This document shows, piece by piece, positions 43,965-52,439 of a DNA stretch of 64,000 bases (the first letter of the stretch is position 1; every line of letters starts with the position of its first letter). The DNA is from an uncultured Treponema sp. (GTDB taxonomy: Bacteria; Spirochaetota; Spirochaetia; Treponematales; Treponemataceae), in the NCBI GenBank assembly GCA_934718065.1, contig CAKUZR010000008.1, forward strand, positions 1 to 64,000, read 5' to 3'. The position numbers were made by a program, and so were the translations under genes. The notes under the pieces are model-generated. The model had not been told where the DNA came from. It saw only the letters and a list, made by a program, of their open reading frames with translations, and made no database searches.

Positions 43965-45506
43965 CTAGTTGTGTACTATACTTATGTTTTCGTCGCTAGT
44001 AGTACCGCACGGAAGATTTTCAATAAGTTTCAGCGGGGAACACTCAAAATTGAACTGAAATTTCGTGCCTGCCTCCGCATGAAAATAAACGGCGGACAAA
44101 GCGGCTTCCCGCGCAGAATAACCTTGAGCCAGCAGAGAAACGCACATTCCGGCAAGAACGTCTCCGCTTCCAGCCTTTGCAAGCGAATTTGTGCCCTTGT
44201 CGCAAATAAAAGTTTCTTTTCCGCAAAAAATATAAGTGTTCGCGCCTTTTGCAGCCAGCACAATGTTCGGAAATTTTACGGAAAACGCTTTTCCAAACTC
44301 AAAACGGAAATTCACAACATCAGAAAGAGAATACTTTCCGCCGGACTTTTCATTTTTTTCAGTTTCATTTTTTTCAGGCGGAAGATTTTCAATTTCCAGA
44401 TTCAAAGCGTTCACAAGCGCGCAAAGCTCCTTTGGATGCGGTGTAAGAATCACACGCGCGCCCTGGCAGGAATTCAGCTTCTCCAGCTGCGACTTCAAAT
44501 TTCTGCTGTAAAAAAAATCAGCATCCAGCACAACCGCCGGATTTTTCATCTGCAAGACAAAATCAAGCGTTTTCTGAACCAAATTTTCAGATTTTTCTGA
44601 ACGCCCAAGTCCGCTACCAAGCAGAACCGCCGTTGTTTTTTCAGGAAAATTTTCAGAAACCATAAGTTCCGGCGACATTGCAAAATTCCGCGCGGAAAAA
44701 TCATTCTGCAAAACCGTAGCAAATCCCGCTCCAAAACGAAGCGCGGCAGTTCCGGCAATTATTCCGGCTCCAGCTTTTTCCCCCAGAACCACGCAGACGT
44801 GCCCAAAATCGCCTTTGTGAACAGATTTTTTTGTTCTGAGCGGAAGTTTCACATCATTTTCTTCAATTATATAAGCATCCGGCGCGGCGCAAGATTCAAA
44901 AACTTCGGAAGAAATTCCCAGCCCGGCGGTCACAATTTCACCAACAAAATCTTTTGAGCGGTCCTCGTAAAGAATTTTTTTCAACGCGCCCATTGTCACA
45001 GTTTTGTCCGCGGCAAATTTCATTCCGCTCGGAACATCGCACGCAATCCTGAACGCCCTCAGCCCGTTGCAAAGCTCCAACGCAGCCTTAACATTTTGCG
45101 GAAGCTCACCGTGAAAACCAGTTCCATAAACACAGTCAACAATCACATCACCGTCAGAAAATTCCAAAATCCGCGCAAAAAATTCATCCAGCTCAGCTTC
45201 GGTAAAAATTTTTACGCCAACGGAAAGGCACATTTTGCGCTGAAGAGCCGACTCCTCAGTCTTAGGCTCGCCAAACGCAGCCACAAAAATATTTTTCGCC
45301 TTTCCAAAAAGCCGCCGCGAAAGCGCATATCCGTCGCCGCCGTTGTTTCCAGAGCCGCAAAGAACAGCCACATTTTCAGGATTTTTCGACAAAACCGCAT
45401 TTTCAAGCGCAGCCGCCGCATTTTCCATCATAATATTTTCCGGAAAACAAAATCTTTTTTTCGCCTCTTTCTCAGGAATCCCAGAATTTATGTAAACCGC
45501 TTTCAA
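43965..45506 (-). CDS. nnr: Bifunctional NAD(P)H-hydrate epimerase / ADP-dependent NAD(P)H-hydrate dehydratase
   Basis: A 513-aa repair enzyme for hydrated NAD(P)H. The N-terminal ~215 residues are the YjeF_N epimerase (AVLCGSGNNGGDGYALSRRL, VDCVYGTGFHGELP). The C-terminal part is the ribokinase-like dehydratase: LLGSGLGRS, VVLDADFFY, ILTPHPKELCAL, AAKGANTYIF, and NSLAKAGSGDVLAGM with the catalytic Asp. The start is a TTG at 45506 with AAAGAGG upstream and TATAAT ~15 bp before that; the frame opens farther upstream but without a ribosome site and against the family N-terminus. A ~15-residue charged insert (NLPPEKNETEKNEKS) lies in the dehydratase half. Confidence 0.93.
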   Translation of the reverse strand: MKAVYINSGIPEKEAKKRFCFPENIMMENAAAALENAVLSKNPENVAVLCGSGNNGGDGYALSRRLFGKAKNIFVAAFGEPKTEESALQRKMCLSVGVKIFTEAELDEFFARILEFSDGDVIVDCVYGTGFHGELPQNVKAALELCNGLRAFRIACDVPSGMKFAADKTVTMGALKKILYEDRSKDFVGEIVTAGLGISSEVFESCAAPDAYIIEENDVKLPLRTKKSVHKGDFGHVCVVLGEKAGAGIIAGTAALRFGAGFATVLQNDFSARNFAMSPELMVSENFPEKTTAVLLGSGLGRSEKSENLVQKTLDFVLQMKNPAVVLDADFFYSRNLKSQLEKLNSCQGARVILTPHPKELCALVNALNLEIENLPPEKNETEKNEKSGGKYSLSDVVNFRFEFGKAFSVKFPNIVLAAKGANTYIFCGKETFICDKGTNSLAKAGSGDVLAGMCVSLLAQGYSAREAALSAVYFHAEAGTKFQFNFECSPLKLIENLPCGTTSDENISIVHN

Positions 45507-45588
45507 AAAAACCTCTTTTTCAAAATTATAGCACAGCCGACCGGATTGAAGAAGAGCATAAAAATCCGCCCGCAAAATAGCCATATCA

Positions 45589-45617
45589 TTGACACATAGC
45601 TATTCATAAGTTATCAT
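45589..45617 (+). promoter_or_regulatory. Promoter of the toxin-antitoxin operon
   Basis: TTGACA (45589-45594), 17-nt spacer, TATCAT (45612-45617): a strong promoter divergent from nnr. Confidence 0.7.
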
Positions 45618-45623
45618 AAAATT

Positions 45624-45803
45624 ATATTTTGGGTGGCTTTTGCTTGGTTCGACAGGCTCACCAACCAAAACCAGGCTTTTCAGGTTTCCGGCTTTCGCCT
45701 TCATTTGCGCGCAGCAAAGCTCCGCACAAACTGGCTTCGCCAGACCTTACAATCCTTGCCACATCAGAAAACGTGCAATTCTGCGCTCAAAATGGAGGTG
45801 CTT
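45624..45803 (+). other. Structured ~180-nt leader of the toxin-antitoxin operon
   Basis: Between the predicted start and the antitoxin ATG lie inverted repeats such as TTGGTT...AACCAA (about 45651-45676) and CTGGC-ttc-GCCAG (about 45741-45753). No gene recognised; the open frame through it has poor composition. It may be a repeat remnant or a regulatory leader. Confidence 0.4.
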
Positions 45804-46109
45804 ATGTTCGACAAAGTCATTCCAGTTTTTGAAATGAAAAATAAACTCTCATATTTTCTGCGAAAGGCAAAAGAAGAAGGTCCAGTTTTTATCAGCAACC
45901 GCGGAAAACCCGAATTTGTGCTGCAAACAATAGAAGAATATGAAAATTCAAGGCGGAAAGAAAAATCGCTGGTTGAACGCATTCAGGAATCGCGCAAAAA
46001 TTTCGGCATGGAAAATGACGATTTTGATTTTTCCGCATACTATGAAAAAATCAGGGAAGAAATTCCAATGAACCGCGCCCCGGAAGAACATCTTTTCGAC
46101 GAGGCGTAG
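45804..46109 (+). CDS. Phd/YefM-type antitoxin
   Basis: A 101-aa antitoxin. The N-terminal Phd/YefM fold is clear (VIPVFEMKNKLSYFLRKAKE, PVFISNRGKPEFVLQTIEEY), which binds operator DNA; the C-terminal ~45 residues, acidic and flexible (ENDDFDFSAYYEKIREEIP), should neutralise the toxin. GGAGG is five bases before the ATG at 45804; longer frames upstream lack a ribosome site. Three bases separate it from the toxin gene, the usual tight arrangement. It probably represses its own promoter. Confidence 0.88.
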   Translation: MFDKVIPVFEMKNKLSYFLRKAKEEGPVFISNRGKPEFVLQTIEEYENSRRKEKSLVERIQESRKNFGMENDDFDFSAYYEKIREEIPMNRAPEEHLFDEA

Positions 46110-46112
46110 CCG

Positions 46113-46544
46113 ATGAAACCGATTTATCTTTTAGACACAAACGCCGTTTCTGAACTTCTAAAAATTGCGCCGAACTCCAGTTTCCTGCAGCACTTCACTA
46201 GATACGAAAAACGCTGCGCAATCGCCTCAACAACATGGAATGAGCTTTTATTCGGCGTGAATATTATGGAATCCGGAAAAAGGCGGGATTTTCTGTTTTC
46301 CAAAATAATTGACGATATTCAGGAAGCATTTCCGGTAATTCAGCTTGACAATCACGCGGCATGGATTCAGGCGGATTTACGCGCGCGCCTAAAAGAATCC
46401 GGAAAAACCGTTGATTACCCGGACACAGAAATCGCGGCCATTGCAATCGCAAACCAGATGATTCTTGTAACCAGAAACACAAAACATTTCGAGCCAATCA
46501 CCGAAATAAATTCCGTCTTCCATTGCGAAAACTGGTTCAACTAG
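46113..46544 (+). CDS. vapC: PIN-domain toxin (VapC-like ribonuclease)
   Basis: A 143-aa PIN-domain endoribonuclease. Acidic active-site residues are in place: D8 in LLDTNAVSELL, E44 in TWNELLFG, D104 in YPDTEIAAIAI, and the closing TRNTKHF block (Asn where many have Asp). VapC toxins cut tRNA or rRNA and are inhibited by the cognate antitoxin, here a Phd-type protein encoded just upstream. The pair appears intact. A MITE-like repeat follows it. Confidence 0.9.
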   Translation: MKPIYLLDTNAVSELLKIAPNSSFLQHFTRYEKRCAIASTTWNELLFGVNIMESGKRRDFLFSKIIDDIQEAFPVIQLDNHAAWIQADLRARLKESGKTVDYPDTEIAAIAIANQMILVTRNTKHFEPITEINSVFHCENWFN

Positions 46545-46621
46545 CGCAAATTCCACGCATAATTCATTCCGCCCCTTTTGCAATTGTAAAAAACGCAATA
46601 ACTCATTAAAATCAAATTGTC

Positions 46622-46818
46622 TGAATGTTCAGTTTTTTGGGAATCGTAAAAAATCGCTTTCGGCATATTTCCAATTTGCTCCAGACGGATTGGGCTCGCG
46701 CTTCGCTTGTAAAATTTCGGGTGCGTTGCACTTTAATTGGTTCAATCGCCCAAAGTCTTCACAAATTGAAAATCTGCCTACGCTTTCATTCCTGATTTAT
46801 AAAAAAACCGAACATTCA
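46622..46818 (-). repeat. MITE-like dispersed repeat, copy A3
   Basis: 197 bp with ends TGAATGTTC-a-GTTTTTT and AAAAAACcGAACATTCA, i.e. 17-bp inverted repeats with one mismatch. Orientation opposite to A2 and A4. It fills most of the 307-bp gap between the toxin and the Lrp gene, ending 33 bp before the latter's start. Confidence 0.85.
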
Positions 46819-46851
46819 TACAAAACAACTTTATAAAAACGAGGCCGAATT

Positions 46852-47334
46852 ATGGAAGAAATTCTTGAATTACTGCGACAGAACGCGCGTCTTTCTGTAA
46901 AAGACATTGCAAGCATGACAAAAAAAACTGAAGCCGAAGTCGCCGCAATTATAAAAAAATTGGAAGATGACGGAATTATTTTGAAATATGCGGCCATCGT
47001 AAACCCGGAAAAATCCGGCGAAAGCAAAGACAAAGTCCGCGCGGAAATTCAGCTCCAGGTAACTCCAGAGCGCGAGCACGGATTCGATGCGCTTGCCGAC
47101 CGAATCTACCGTTTCCCGCAGGTAAAATCGCTTTTCCTTATGAGCGGCGGCTACGATTTCAAAGTAATCATCGAAGGCGATTCCCTTCAGGAAGTTGCAT
47201 TCTTCGTTTCAAATAAACTTGCAACACTCGAGGGCGTCCGCTCCACAAAAACCTGCTTCATTTTAAAAACTTACAAAGAAAACGACATCGTATACGTAGA
47301 AGACGAGCGTGACAGACGAGAGGCTCAGGCTTAG
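46852..47334 (+). CDS. Lrp/AsnC family transcriptional regulator
   Basis: A 160-aa regulator. Residues 1-60 form the winged helix (ILELLRQNARLSVKDIASM, EAEVAAIIKKLEDDGIILKY) and ~65-145 the RAM ligand-binding domain (AEIQLQVTPEREHGFDALAD, YDFKVIIEGDSLQEVAFFV). Lrp-type proteins sense amino acids and usually control neighbouring amino-acid genes; here the aminotransferase 113 bp downstream is the obvious target. GAGG precedes the ATG. The gap to the aminotransferase is filled by a REP-like repeat (B3). Confidence 0.9.
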   Translation: MEEILELLRQNARLSVKDIASMTKKTEAEVAAIIKKLEDDGIILKYAAIVNPEKSGESKDKVRAEIQLQVTPEREHGFDALADRIYRFPQVKSLFLMSGGYDFKVIIEGDSLQEVAFFVSNKLATLEGVRSTKTCFILKTYKENDIVYVEDERDRREAQA

Positions 47335-47425
47335 AAAGGCGGACAACCGCCTTACGCTCCAAACCTCCGGTTTTACGCTATCCACCGTGCGGGCTTCAAA
47401 CGCCAGCCCGCAACGCCCGGCTAAA
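47333..47425 (+). repeat. REP-like dispersed repeat, copy B3
   Basis: Contains GGCGGACAACCGCCTTACG, ATCCACCGTGCGGGCTTCAA and CGCCAGCCCGCAACGCC, which match copy B4 (62824-62922, reversed) over most of its length. Internal stems: GGCGG-acaa-CCGCC and GCGGGCT...AGCCCGC. It begins at the Lrp stop codon. Confidence 0.75.
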
Positions 47426-47446
47426 ATCTTCTGCAAAAGGAAAAAT

Positions 47447-48625
47447 ATGAACACACGAACAGATAAATTCAGCCGCCTCATGGAATCCATTCCTCCAAGC
47501 GGAATCAGAAAATTTTTTGAAATGCTTATCGGCCACGACGATGTTATTTCACTTTCAGTCGGCGAGCCGGATTTTCCAACTCCGTGGACAATGCGGGAAG
47601 AAGCTTTTTATCACCTTGAAAAAGGCCACACTTCCTACACAGGAAACCGCGGACTTCTGGAACTTCGCCAGGAAATCTGCAGATACATGGAAAAATACAA
47701 CATGTACTACAATCCTGAAACAGAAATTCTTGTTACAGTAGGAGCCAGCGAAGGTGTTGACGCCACTTTGCGCGCAATTCTGAATCCCGGCGACGAAATT
47801 ATTGTCTGCCAGCCGTGCTACGTAAACTACGAACCGCTTGCCTGCCTTACAGAAGCAAAAGTTGTTCCGATTGACACAAGCGTGAACGGTTTTTATCCAA
47901 CCGCCGAACAGATTGAAAAAGTCATCACGCCAAAAACCAAGGCGATTATGATGTGTACCCCGAACAACCCGACCGGAACAATAATTCCTGCCGATGAGCT
48001 TGAAAAAATCGCAAAACTCTGCGTAAAAAACCAGATTTGGTGCATCTCCGACGAAATTTACTGCGAGCTGATTTACGATGACGCAAAACACGTTTCTATC
48101 GGCTCTTTTCCAGGAATGAAAGATTATTCAATTATTCTGAACGGATTTTCAAAATCATTCGCAATGACCGGCTGGAGAATCGGTTACGTTGCCGCGCCTG
48201 CCGAGCTGATTACGCAAATGACAAAACTTCACGGCTACAATTCAATCTGCGCCCCGATTTTCAGCCAGTACGCCGCAACAGAAGGCTTGCGAAACGGCTG
48301 GAAAGATGTTGAAAAAATGCGCGTAAGCTACCAGCAGCGGCGCAATCTTATGGAAAAAGAATTCAACAAAATGGGGCTTCCAGTTCCAGAGCCAAAAGGC
48401 GCATTCTATATGTTCCCGGATATAACTTCAACAGGAATTTCCAGCGAGGAATTTGCCACACAGCTTTTCCAGAAGCACAATATCGCCGTAGTTCCAGGAA
48501 GCGTTTTCGGACTTGGAGGCGAAGGCCACATCCGCGTCTGCTACGCAACTGCAATCGACAAAATTAAAATCGCAATGGAAAGAATCGCCGAATTTGTCGC
48601 GGAGTTAAAAAACGCAAAAAAATAA
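47447..48625 (+). CDS. Pyridoxal-phosphate aminotransferase, class I/II
   Basis: A 392-aa fold-type I aminotransferase. Visible: ISLSVGEPDFPTPW, TSYTGNRGLLELRQ, TVGASEGVDATLRA, TPNNPTGTIIP, the SDEIYCELIYD block and the cofactor lysine K236 in NGFSKSFAMTGWRIGY, and a C-terminal substrate-binding Arg in GEGHIRVCYA. Closest by eye to aspartate/aromatic (AspC/PatA-like) enzymes. Start at 47447 with AAGGA upstream; the longer frame reads through repeat B3. Lrp neighbour suggests control by amino acid supply. Exact substrate cannot be told. Confidence 0.9.
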   Translation: MNTRTDKFSRLMESIPPSGIRKFFEMLIGHDDVISLSVGEPDFPTPWTMREEAFYHLEKGHTSYTGNRGLLELRQEICRYMEKYNMYYNPETEILVTVGASEGVDATLRAILNPGDEIIVCQPCYVNYEPLACLTEAKVVPIDTSVNGFYPTAEQIEKVITPKTKAIMMCTPNNPTGTIIPADELEKIAKLCVKNQIWCISDEIYCELIYDDAKHVSIGSFPGMKDYSIILNGFSKSFAMTGWRIGYVAAPAELITQMTKLHGYNSICAPIFSQYAATEGLRNGWKDVEKMRVSYQQRRNLMEKEFNKMGLPVPEPKGAFYMFPDITSTGISSEEFATQLFQKHNIAVVPGSVFGLGGEGHIRVCYATAIDKIKIAMERIAEFVAELKNAKK

Positions 48626-48639
48626 CTGGAGAATGCTGA

Positions 48640-50004
48640 ATGATTTTATCAATTTTGATTGCTGTGATTGCGGCCGCATCTTTATTCATAATTTTAACAT
48701 TGATTACCAGCAAATCGAACGGAAACGATGCTAAAAGCAAGAAAAAAGGAAAACCGAAAAACAATTCAGCAATTATAAAAGAAGCCACAAAAAAACTGAC
48801 TCATGATCCGAACAACATTTCCGCGCTGACTTCATTGGGCGAAGTTTATTACGGAACCCAGAACTACGAAAAAGCGCTTCCGATTTATCAGCGTCTGATG
48901 GGCCTGCAGAAAATGCATCCTTCAATCGACGAAAAACAGACTTCAATAAGATACGGAATTTGCTGCTTCCACGAAAACCAGCTCGACAACGCGCTAAAAG
49001 CCCTTGCAATCACATTGCGGAACGACCCTCAGAATTTTGATGCCAACAACTACATGGGAAAAGTTCTTATGCAGAAAAAAGAATATGAAAAGGCAATCAT
49101 AATTTTCAGGCGAGCGCTTCAGATAAACCCGGAAAAAGTGGAAGTCATTCAGAATTTGGCGTATGCGCTGTATTTTTCAAAAAAATACCGTGAAAGTCTT
49201 GTCTACCTGAAAAAAACTGTTGAACTCAACCCAGAAAACAAGGAAGCGCTGTTTTATTTTGCTTCCGCAATGAACGAAGCCGGCTACAACGACAAGGCGC
49301 TGAAATTATTCCTTCACCTAAGGCTGAATCCTGTTTTTGGAGCAAAGGCTTGTCTTGCGGCGGGAACAATCCATGACAAGCAGAACGCGCCGGACAAAGC
49401 CATCCAGGACTACGAAATCGCCCTGAAACTTGAAAATATCGACCAGGAAACAAAGCTCACAATTTACTACAGGCTTGCCCACACACTTATTTCTCAGAAA
49501 AATATCGGCAAGGCTCTAGGCTATCTGCGCCAGATTCAGACAATTGCGCCCGGCTACCGTGATGTTCAGGTTTTAATCAACCGCTACCAGGAATTGAACC
49601 AGAATTCAAATCTTCAGGCTTACCTTATGTCAGGAACAAGCGATTTTGTGGCCTTGTGCAGAAAATTTGTCGCCGGATATTATCCGGATGCATTCATAAA
49701 AATTGAAGATATTTCGGTTGCTGCGGAATGTGTAGAAGTTCTCTGCGAAGTCCAGGCTTCAAAATGGACGGACACAGAGCTGTTCAGATTTTACAGAAGC
49801 ACCGGTGCAATCGGAGAATTGTACATCCGCGACCTTCATTCAAAAGTCCGCGATATAAAATGCGACAAAGCGTTCTGCGTAACAGCCGGCTCTTTTACAG
49901 AAGAAGCAAAAAAATACGTTGAAGGCCGCCCGATTGATTTGATTGAAAAAGCAAAATTGACCCAGGTTTTAAAGAAACTTGACGTTACAGTGCGCTCTTT
50001 TTAA
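48640..50004 (+). CDS. Membrane-anchored TPR protein with a C-terminal Mrr-like nuclease-fold domain
   Basis: A 454-aa protein. Residues ~2-24 form a transmembrane helix, followed by a Lys-rich segment and about seven tetratricopeptide repeats (residues ~60-310, e.g. NYMGKVLMQKKEYEKAIIIF and NLAYALYFSKKYRESLVYL). The last ~125 residues look like an Mrr/PD-(D/E)XK fold: FVALCRKFVAGYYPDAFIK, a strand EVLCEVQASKW where Mrr has a VQCK-type catalytic strand, and a tail AFCVTAGSFTEEAKKYVEGRPIDLIEKAKL, matching the VTTSxFTxxA...I.LIdg..L ending of Mrr domains. The acidic/lysine core is not canonical, so it may be inactive and bind rather than cut. GGAG precedes the ATG. Ends overlap rsmG by 20 bp (convergent). 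Confidence 0.75.
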   Translation: MILSILIAVIAAASLFIILTLITSKSNGNDAKSKKKGKPKNNSAIIKEATKKLTHDPNNISALTSLGEVYYGTQNYEKALPIYQRLMGLQKMHPSIDEKQTSIRYGICCFHENQLDNALKALAITLRNDPQNFDANNYMGKVLMQKKEYEKAIIIFRRALQINPEKVEVIQNLAYALYFSKKYRESLVYLKKTVELNPENKEALFYFASAMNEAGYNDKALKLFLHLRLNPVFGAKACLAAGTIHDKQNAPDKAIQDYEIALKLENIDQETKLTIYYRLAHTLISQKNIGKALGYLRQIQTIAPGYRDVQVLINRYQELNQNSNLQAYLMSGTSDFVALCRKFVAGYYPDAFIKIEDISVAAECVEVLCEVQASKWTDTELFRFYRSTGAIGELYIRDLHSKVRDIKCDKAFCVTAGSFTEEAKKYVEGRPIDLIEKAKLTQVLKKLDVTVRSF

Positions 50005-50677
50005 TTATCACAAGATTTCGCTCGCGCTCTTCCCTGCCTTCCGAATTTTCTGTAAGAAACGGAACAAAAAGTTTTTCCACGGAAAATTCAAGACCGAGCG
50101 ATTTTATTTCTTCCATTTCTTTTGCAATGCTTTCAGCCTTCGCTTTGTAAGCCGCAAGAATTCCGCCTTTTTTCGCAAGCGCAAGAAGAGTTTTCGTCAT
50201 TTTTTCATCCAAAGGACGGAACGCCCGGAAAGTCGCAATGTCAAAACTTTCAGGAGGAACTTTTTCAGCTTCTTTTTTCAGCACAGAAACATTTTTTAAT
50301 CCGCATATTGCCGCGCAGTTTTCAAGAAAAGCGCATCTTTTGTCCATCCGCTCAACAAGAGTAAAATTATATTCCGGAAAAACTATTGCCAGCGGAATCC
50401 CTGGAAGCCCGCCGCCAGAACCAATGTCCGCAATTTTAAAGTTTTCCGCAGAATATTTTTGTGCAAGACCTTTAAGAATTTTGTACGGAGCAAGACTGTC
50501 CAGAATGTGGTTCACAACAATTTCATCGTAAACGCTTGTGTTCGTAAGATTGTACGCAGAATTGAAAAGAATTATTTCATTTATGTATTTATCAAGTTTT
50601 GCAGAAAATTCTTCAATTTTTTCAGCAGAAATTCCAACTTGAACCAAACCTTTCAGCAATTTTTCCGACGCCGCCAT
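49985..50677 (-). CDS. rsmG: 16S rRNA (guanine-527-N7)-methyltransferase RsmG
   Basis: A 230-aa SAM-dependent methyltransferase (GidB). Motif I is IADIGSGGGLPGIPLAI, followed by FTLVERMDKRCAFL and TFRAFRPLDEK. It methylates G527 of 16S rRNA; loss gives low-level streptomycin resistance in other bacteria. AAGGA precedes the ATG; nine bases separate it from the upstream gene, so it ends the DUF2804 operon. It is not beside gidA/parA here, unlike in many genomes. Confidence 0.93.
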   Translation of the reverse strand: MAASEKLLKGLVQVGISAEKIEEFSAKLDKYINEIILFNSAYNLTNTSVYDEIVVNHILDSLAPYKILKGLAQKYSAENFKIADIGSGGGLPGIPLAIVFPEYNFTLVERMDKRCAFLENCAAICGLKNVSVLKKEAEKVPPESFDIATFRAFRPLDEKMTKTLLALAKKGGILAAYKAKAESIAKEMEEIKSLGLEFSVEKLFVPFLTENSEGREERERNLVIIKKSAL

Positions 50678-50686
50678 TGATTTTCC

Positions 50687-51610
50687 TTATTTGTCGCCAA
50701 TATCAAGCAAAAAATCCATATTCCAGCCGTTTTCAACATATTTCAGCGAAACAAGATTTCCAGTTTTTTCAGCCTTCAGCTTTGGTTTTTGCGAAAGCTG
50801 GTAAAGAAACGATTTTTCATTTTTAGAGTCTTGAATTACCTGGGGCTCCACAAAATATCCGGCAGAGGCTCCGCAATTTCCATCAGCCTTGAACAGAAAA
50901 TAAAAAGTTTCGTCGCGGGATTTTCCGCCGCTCGTATATTTCCGGTCGCCCGTAAGCAAAAACGAACCGTCATTTTCCTTCCTGCTGAAATAAACCGTCC
51001 GAATTGTGTCCTTGATATTCTGCCCGTTCACAAAAAATCTTAAAATTTTCGGGTTGAATTCGGAATTTTCATTTTCCGCCCCGGAAGCCGTAACCGGCAG
51101 ACTGACTTTTTTCAACGCTTCGGAATTTTTTTCTGTTTTTTCTTTTAACGCCGAAAGCTCCTCCATAACAGAATTCAAAAGCACATCGTTTGCGTTGTTT
51201 TTTGCAAATTCATTTGAAACAGCCACGTCGTTTCCAAGCAGACCGTAAATTCCGCTAAAAAATCCGTTCTGCCCCAAATACGAAACATCGTCCGCGGAAA
51301 GATAATCCAGCGCCCTTTTTACCGATTCAGCCTTCGCCGAATTTTTGTCCGCAGAAGAAATTTTCTGGCTTTCGCTTTTTTCAGCACCGGAAGATGTTTT
51401 ATTTTCCCGGTTTGAAATATTTGTGCCAACAGTTCCCGGCGCATAAAATCTTGCGCCAAAAGTTGGAGCCGTAATTCTTGGCATAGCCGGTCCTTCCGAG
51501 GAAGAAATTTTCGGCATTGAAACGGAAGGCATTTCCATCTGGCAAAACGCGCCTGCGCAAAAAACTGAAAGAACCGCGAATTTCAGAAGATTTTTTTTAC
51601 ATATTCGCAA
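50687..51610 (-). CDS. Exported protein of unknown function (TTG start)
   Basis: A 307-aa protein. The best start is a TTG at 51610: GGAGG lies six bases upstream and the product then has a signal peptide (RICKKNLLKFAVLSVFCAGA, cleavage likely after FC/AFC). It overlaps the end of the upstream HExxH gene by 14 bp. The mature N-terminal ~100 residues are Ser/Pro-rich and probably disordered; the C-terminal half (FNPKILRFFVNGQNIKDTIR, YFLFKADGNCGASAGYFVEP) looks like a folded beta-rich domain. No family recognised. Probably periplasmic or outer-membrane associated. Confidence 0.65.
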   Translation of the reverse strand: MRICKKNLLKFAVLSVFCAGAFCQMEMPSVSMPKISSSEGPAMPRITAPTFGARFYAPGTVGTNISNRENKTSSGAEKSESQKISSADKNSAKAESVKRALDYLSADDVSYLGQNGFFSGIYGLLGNDVAVSNEFAKNNANDVLLNSVMEELSALKEKTEKNSEALKKVSLPVTASGAENENSEFNPKILRFFVNGQNIKDTIRTVYFSRKENDGSFLLTGDRKYTSGGKSRDETFYFLFKADGNCGASAGYFVEPQVIQDSKNEKSFLYQLSQKPKLKAEKTGNLVSLKYVENGWNMDFLLDIGDK

Positions 51611-52412
51611 GGCTTTCCTCCACGAATTCAAGCCGCTGAGTAAGCTGGGCGATTGTTTTTTCCAGCCGGTTCTTTTCTTTTTCAAGTTTTCCGCGCGCGT
51701 CCATTTTTGTGGCGGAACAAGCTTTCTGCTTCATCATTTCGCGGACTGAAGCAGGACTTTTTCCGTCAAGAAATTCTTTTTCAACTTCCTGGCGGTCATC
51801 CTTTTTGCGCACAGAAGCAACAACTTTCATATTTTCAAAACCGATTGCCGGATTCACGTCAACGCGCGCAACTTTCTGAATATCTTTCGCCGTGTTCCGC
51901 GGAAGGCACAAAACGCGGTCAATATAATCTTCGTAGCGGATGTTCGCCTGCTCGCAAAGCTCATGCGCTTTTATCAAAAGCTTTCCGAATTCCTGCATCA
52001 TTTTTCCGTTCGCTTCCAGATATTCCTTTTTGATTTTTTCTGTAAGCTCAAGCAATTCCGGATTCGATTCCCATTCAAGCTTGTAATAGCCTTTCTGCTC
52101 AGCAACAAGAAGAAGCTCGTTGAATTTTGCCCAGAAATGCTGGTTGTGAACCTTTGCGTTGTAAACCGTTCCAGCTTTTCCAGTTGTGGCAAGAAGCTCC
52201 TCCGTCTGAAGATGATGAGTGTATTCGTGAACCGCCGTATAAATCAGCTGGTTGTCGTTTTTGAAATTCTTGTTGTGCAGAAAAATTTCATGCGTGTCCG
52301 GCATATAAAAACCGTTCACACGCTTGCTTTCTTTTCCTGTCTGCGTAACTGAAAAATCCAGTTCCGTAGGCGCAATGTCAATCAGAATTTCCTTTATTTT
52401 TGCGTTGTCCAT
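51597..52412 (-). CDS. Putative zinc metallopeptidase-like protein (HExxH)
   Basis: A 271-aa cytoplasmic protein with a HExxH motif (H62-E63-Y-T-H66-H) inside a short gluzincin-like fold (residues ~30-100, preceded by INGFYMPDT-like GFYMPDTHEIFLHNK). The rest is helical, with a C-terminal coiled coil (residues ~235-270, KLEKEKNRLEKTIAQLTQRL). No signal peptide. The family is one I know only as a spirochaete-type hypothetical; peptidase activity is inferred from the motif. AGGA precedes the ATG; 27 bp after the 658-aa gene, same operon. Confidence 0.65.
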   Translation of the reverse strand: MDNAKIKEILIDIAPTELDFSVTQTGKESKRVNGFYMPDTHEIFLHNKNFKNDNQLIYTAVHEYTHHLQTEELLATTGKAGTVYNAKVHNQHFWAKFNELLLVAEQKGYYKLEWESNPELLELTEKIKKEYLEANGKMMQEFGKLLIKAHELCEQANIRYEDYIDRVLCLPRNTAKDIQKVARVDVNPAIGFENMKVVASVRKKDDRQEVEKEFLDGKSPASVREMMKQKACSATKMDARGKLEKEKNRLEKTIAQLTQRLEFVEESLANM

Positions 52413-52439
52413 TTTTTCCTGCTTGTTATATTAAAAACA

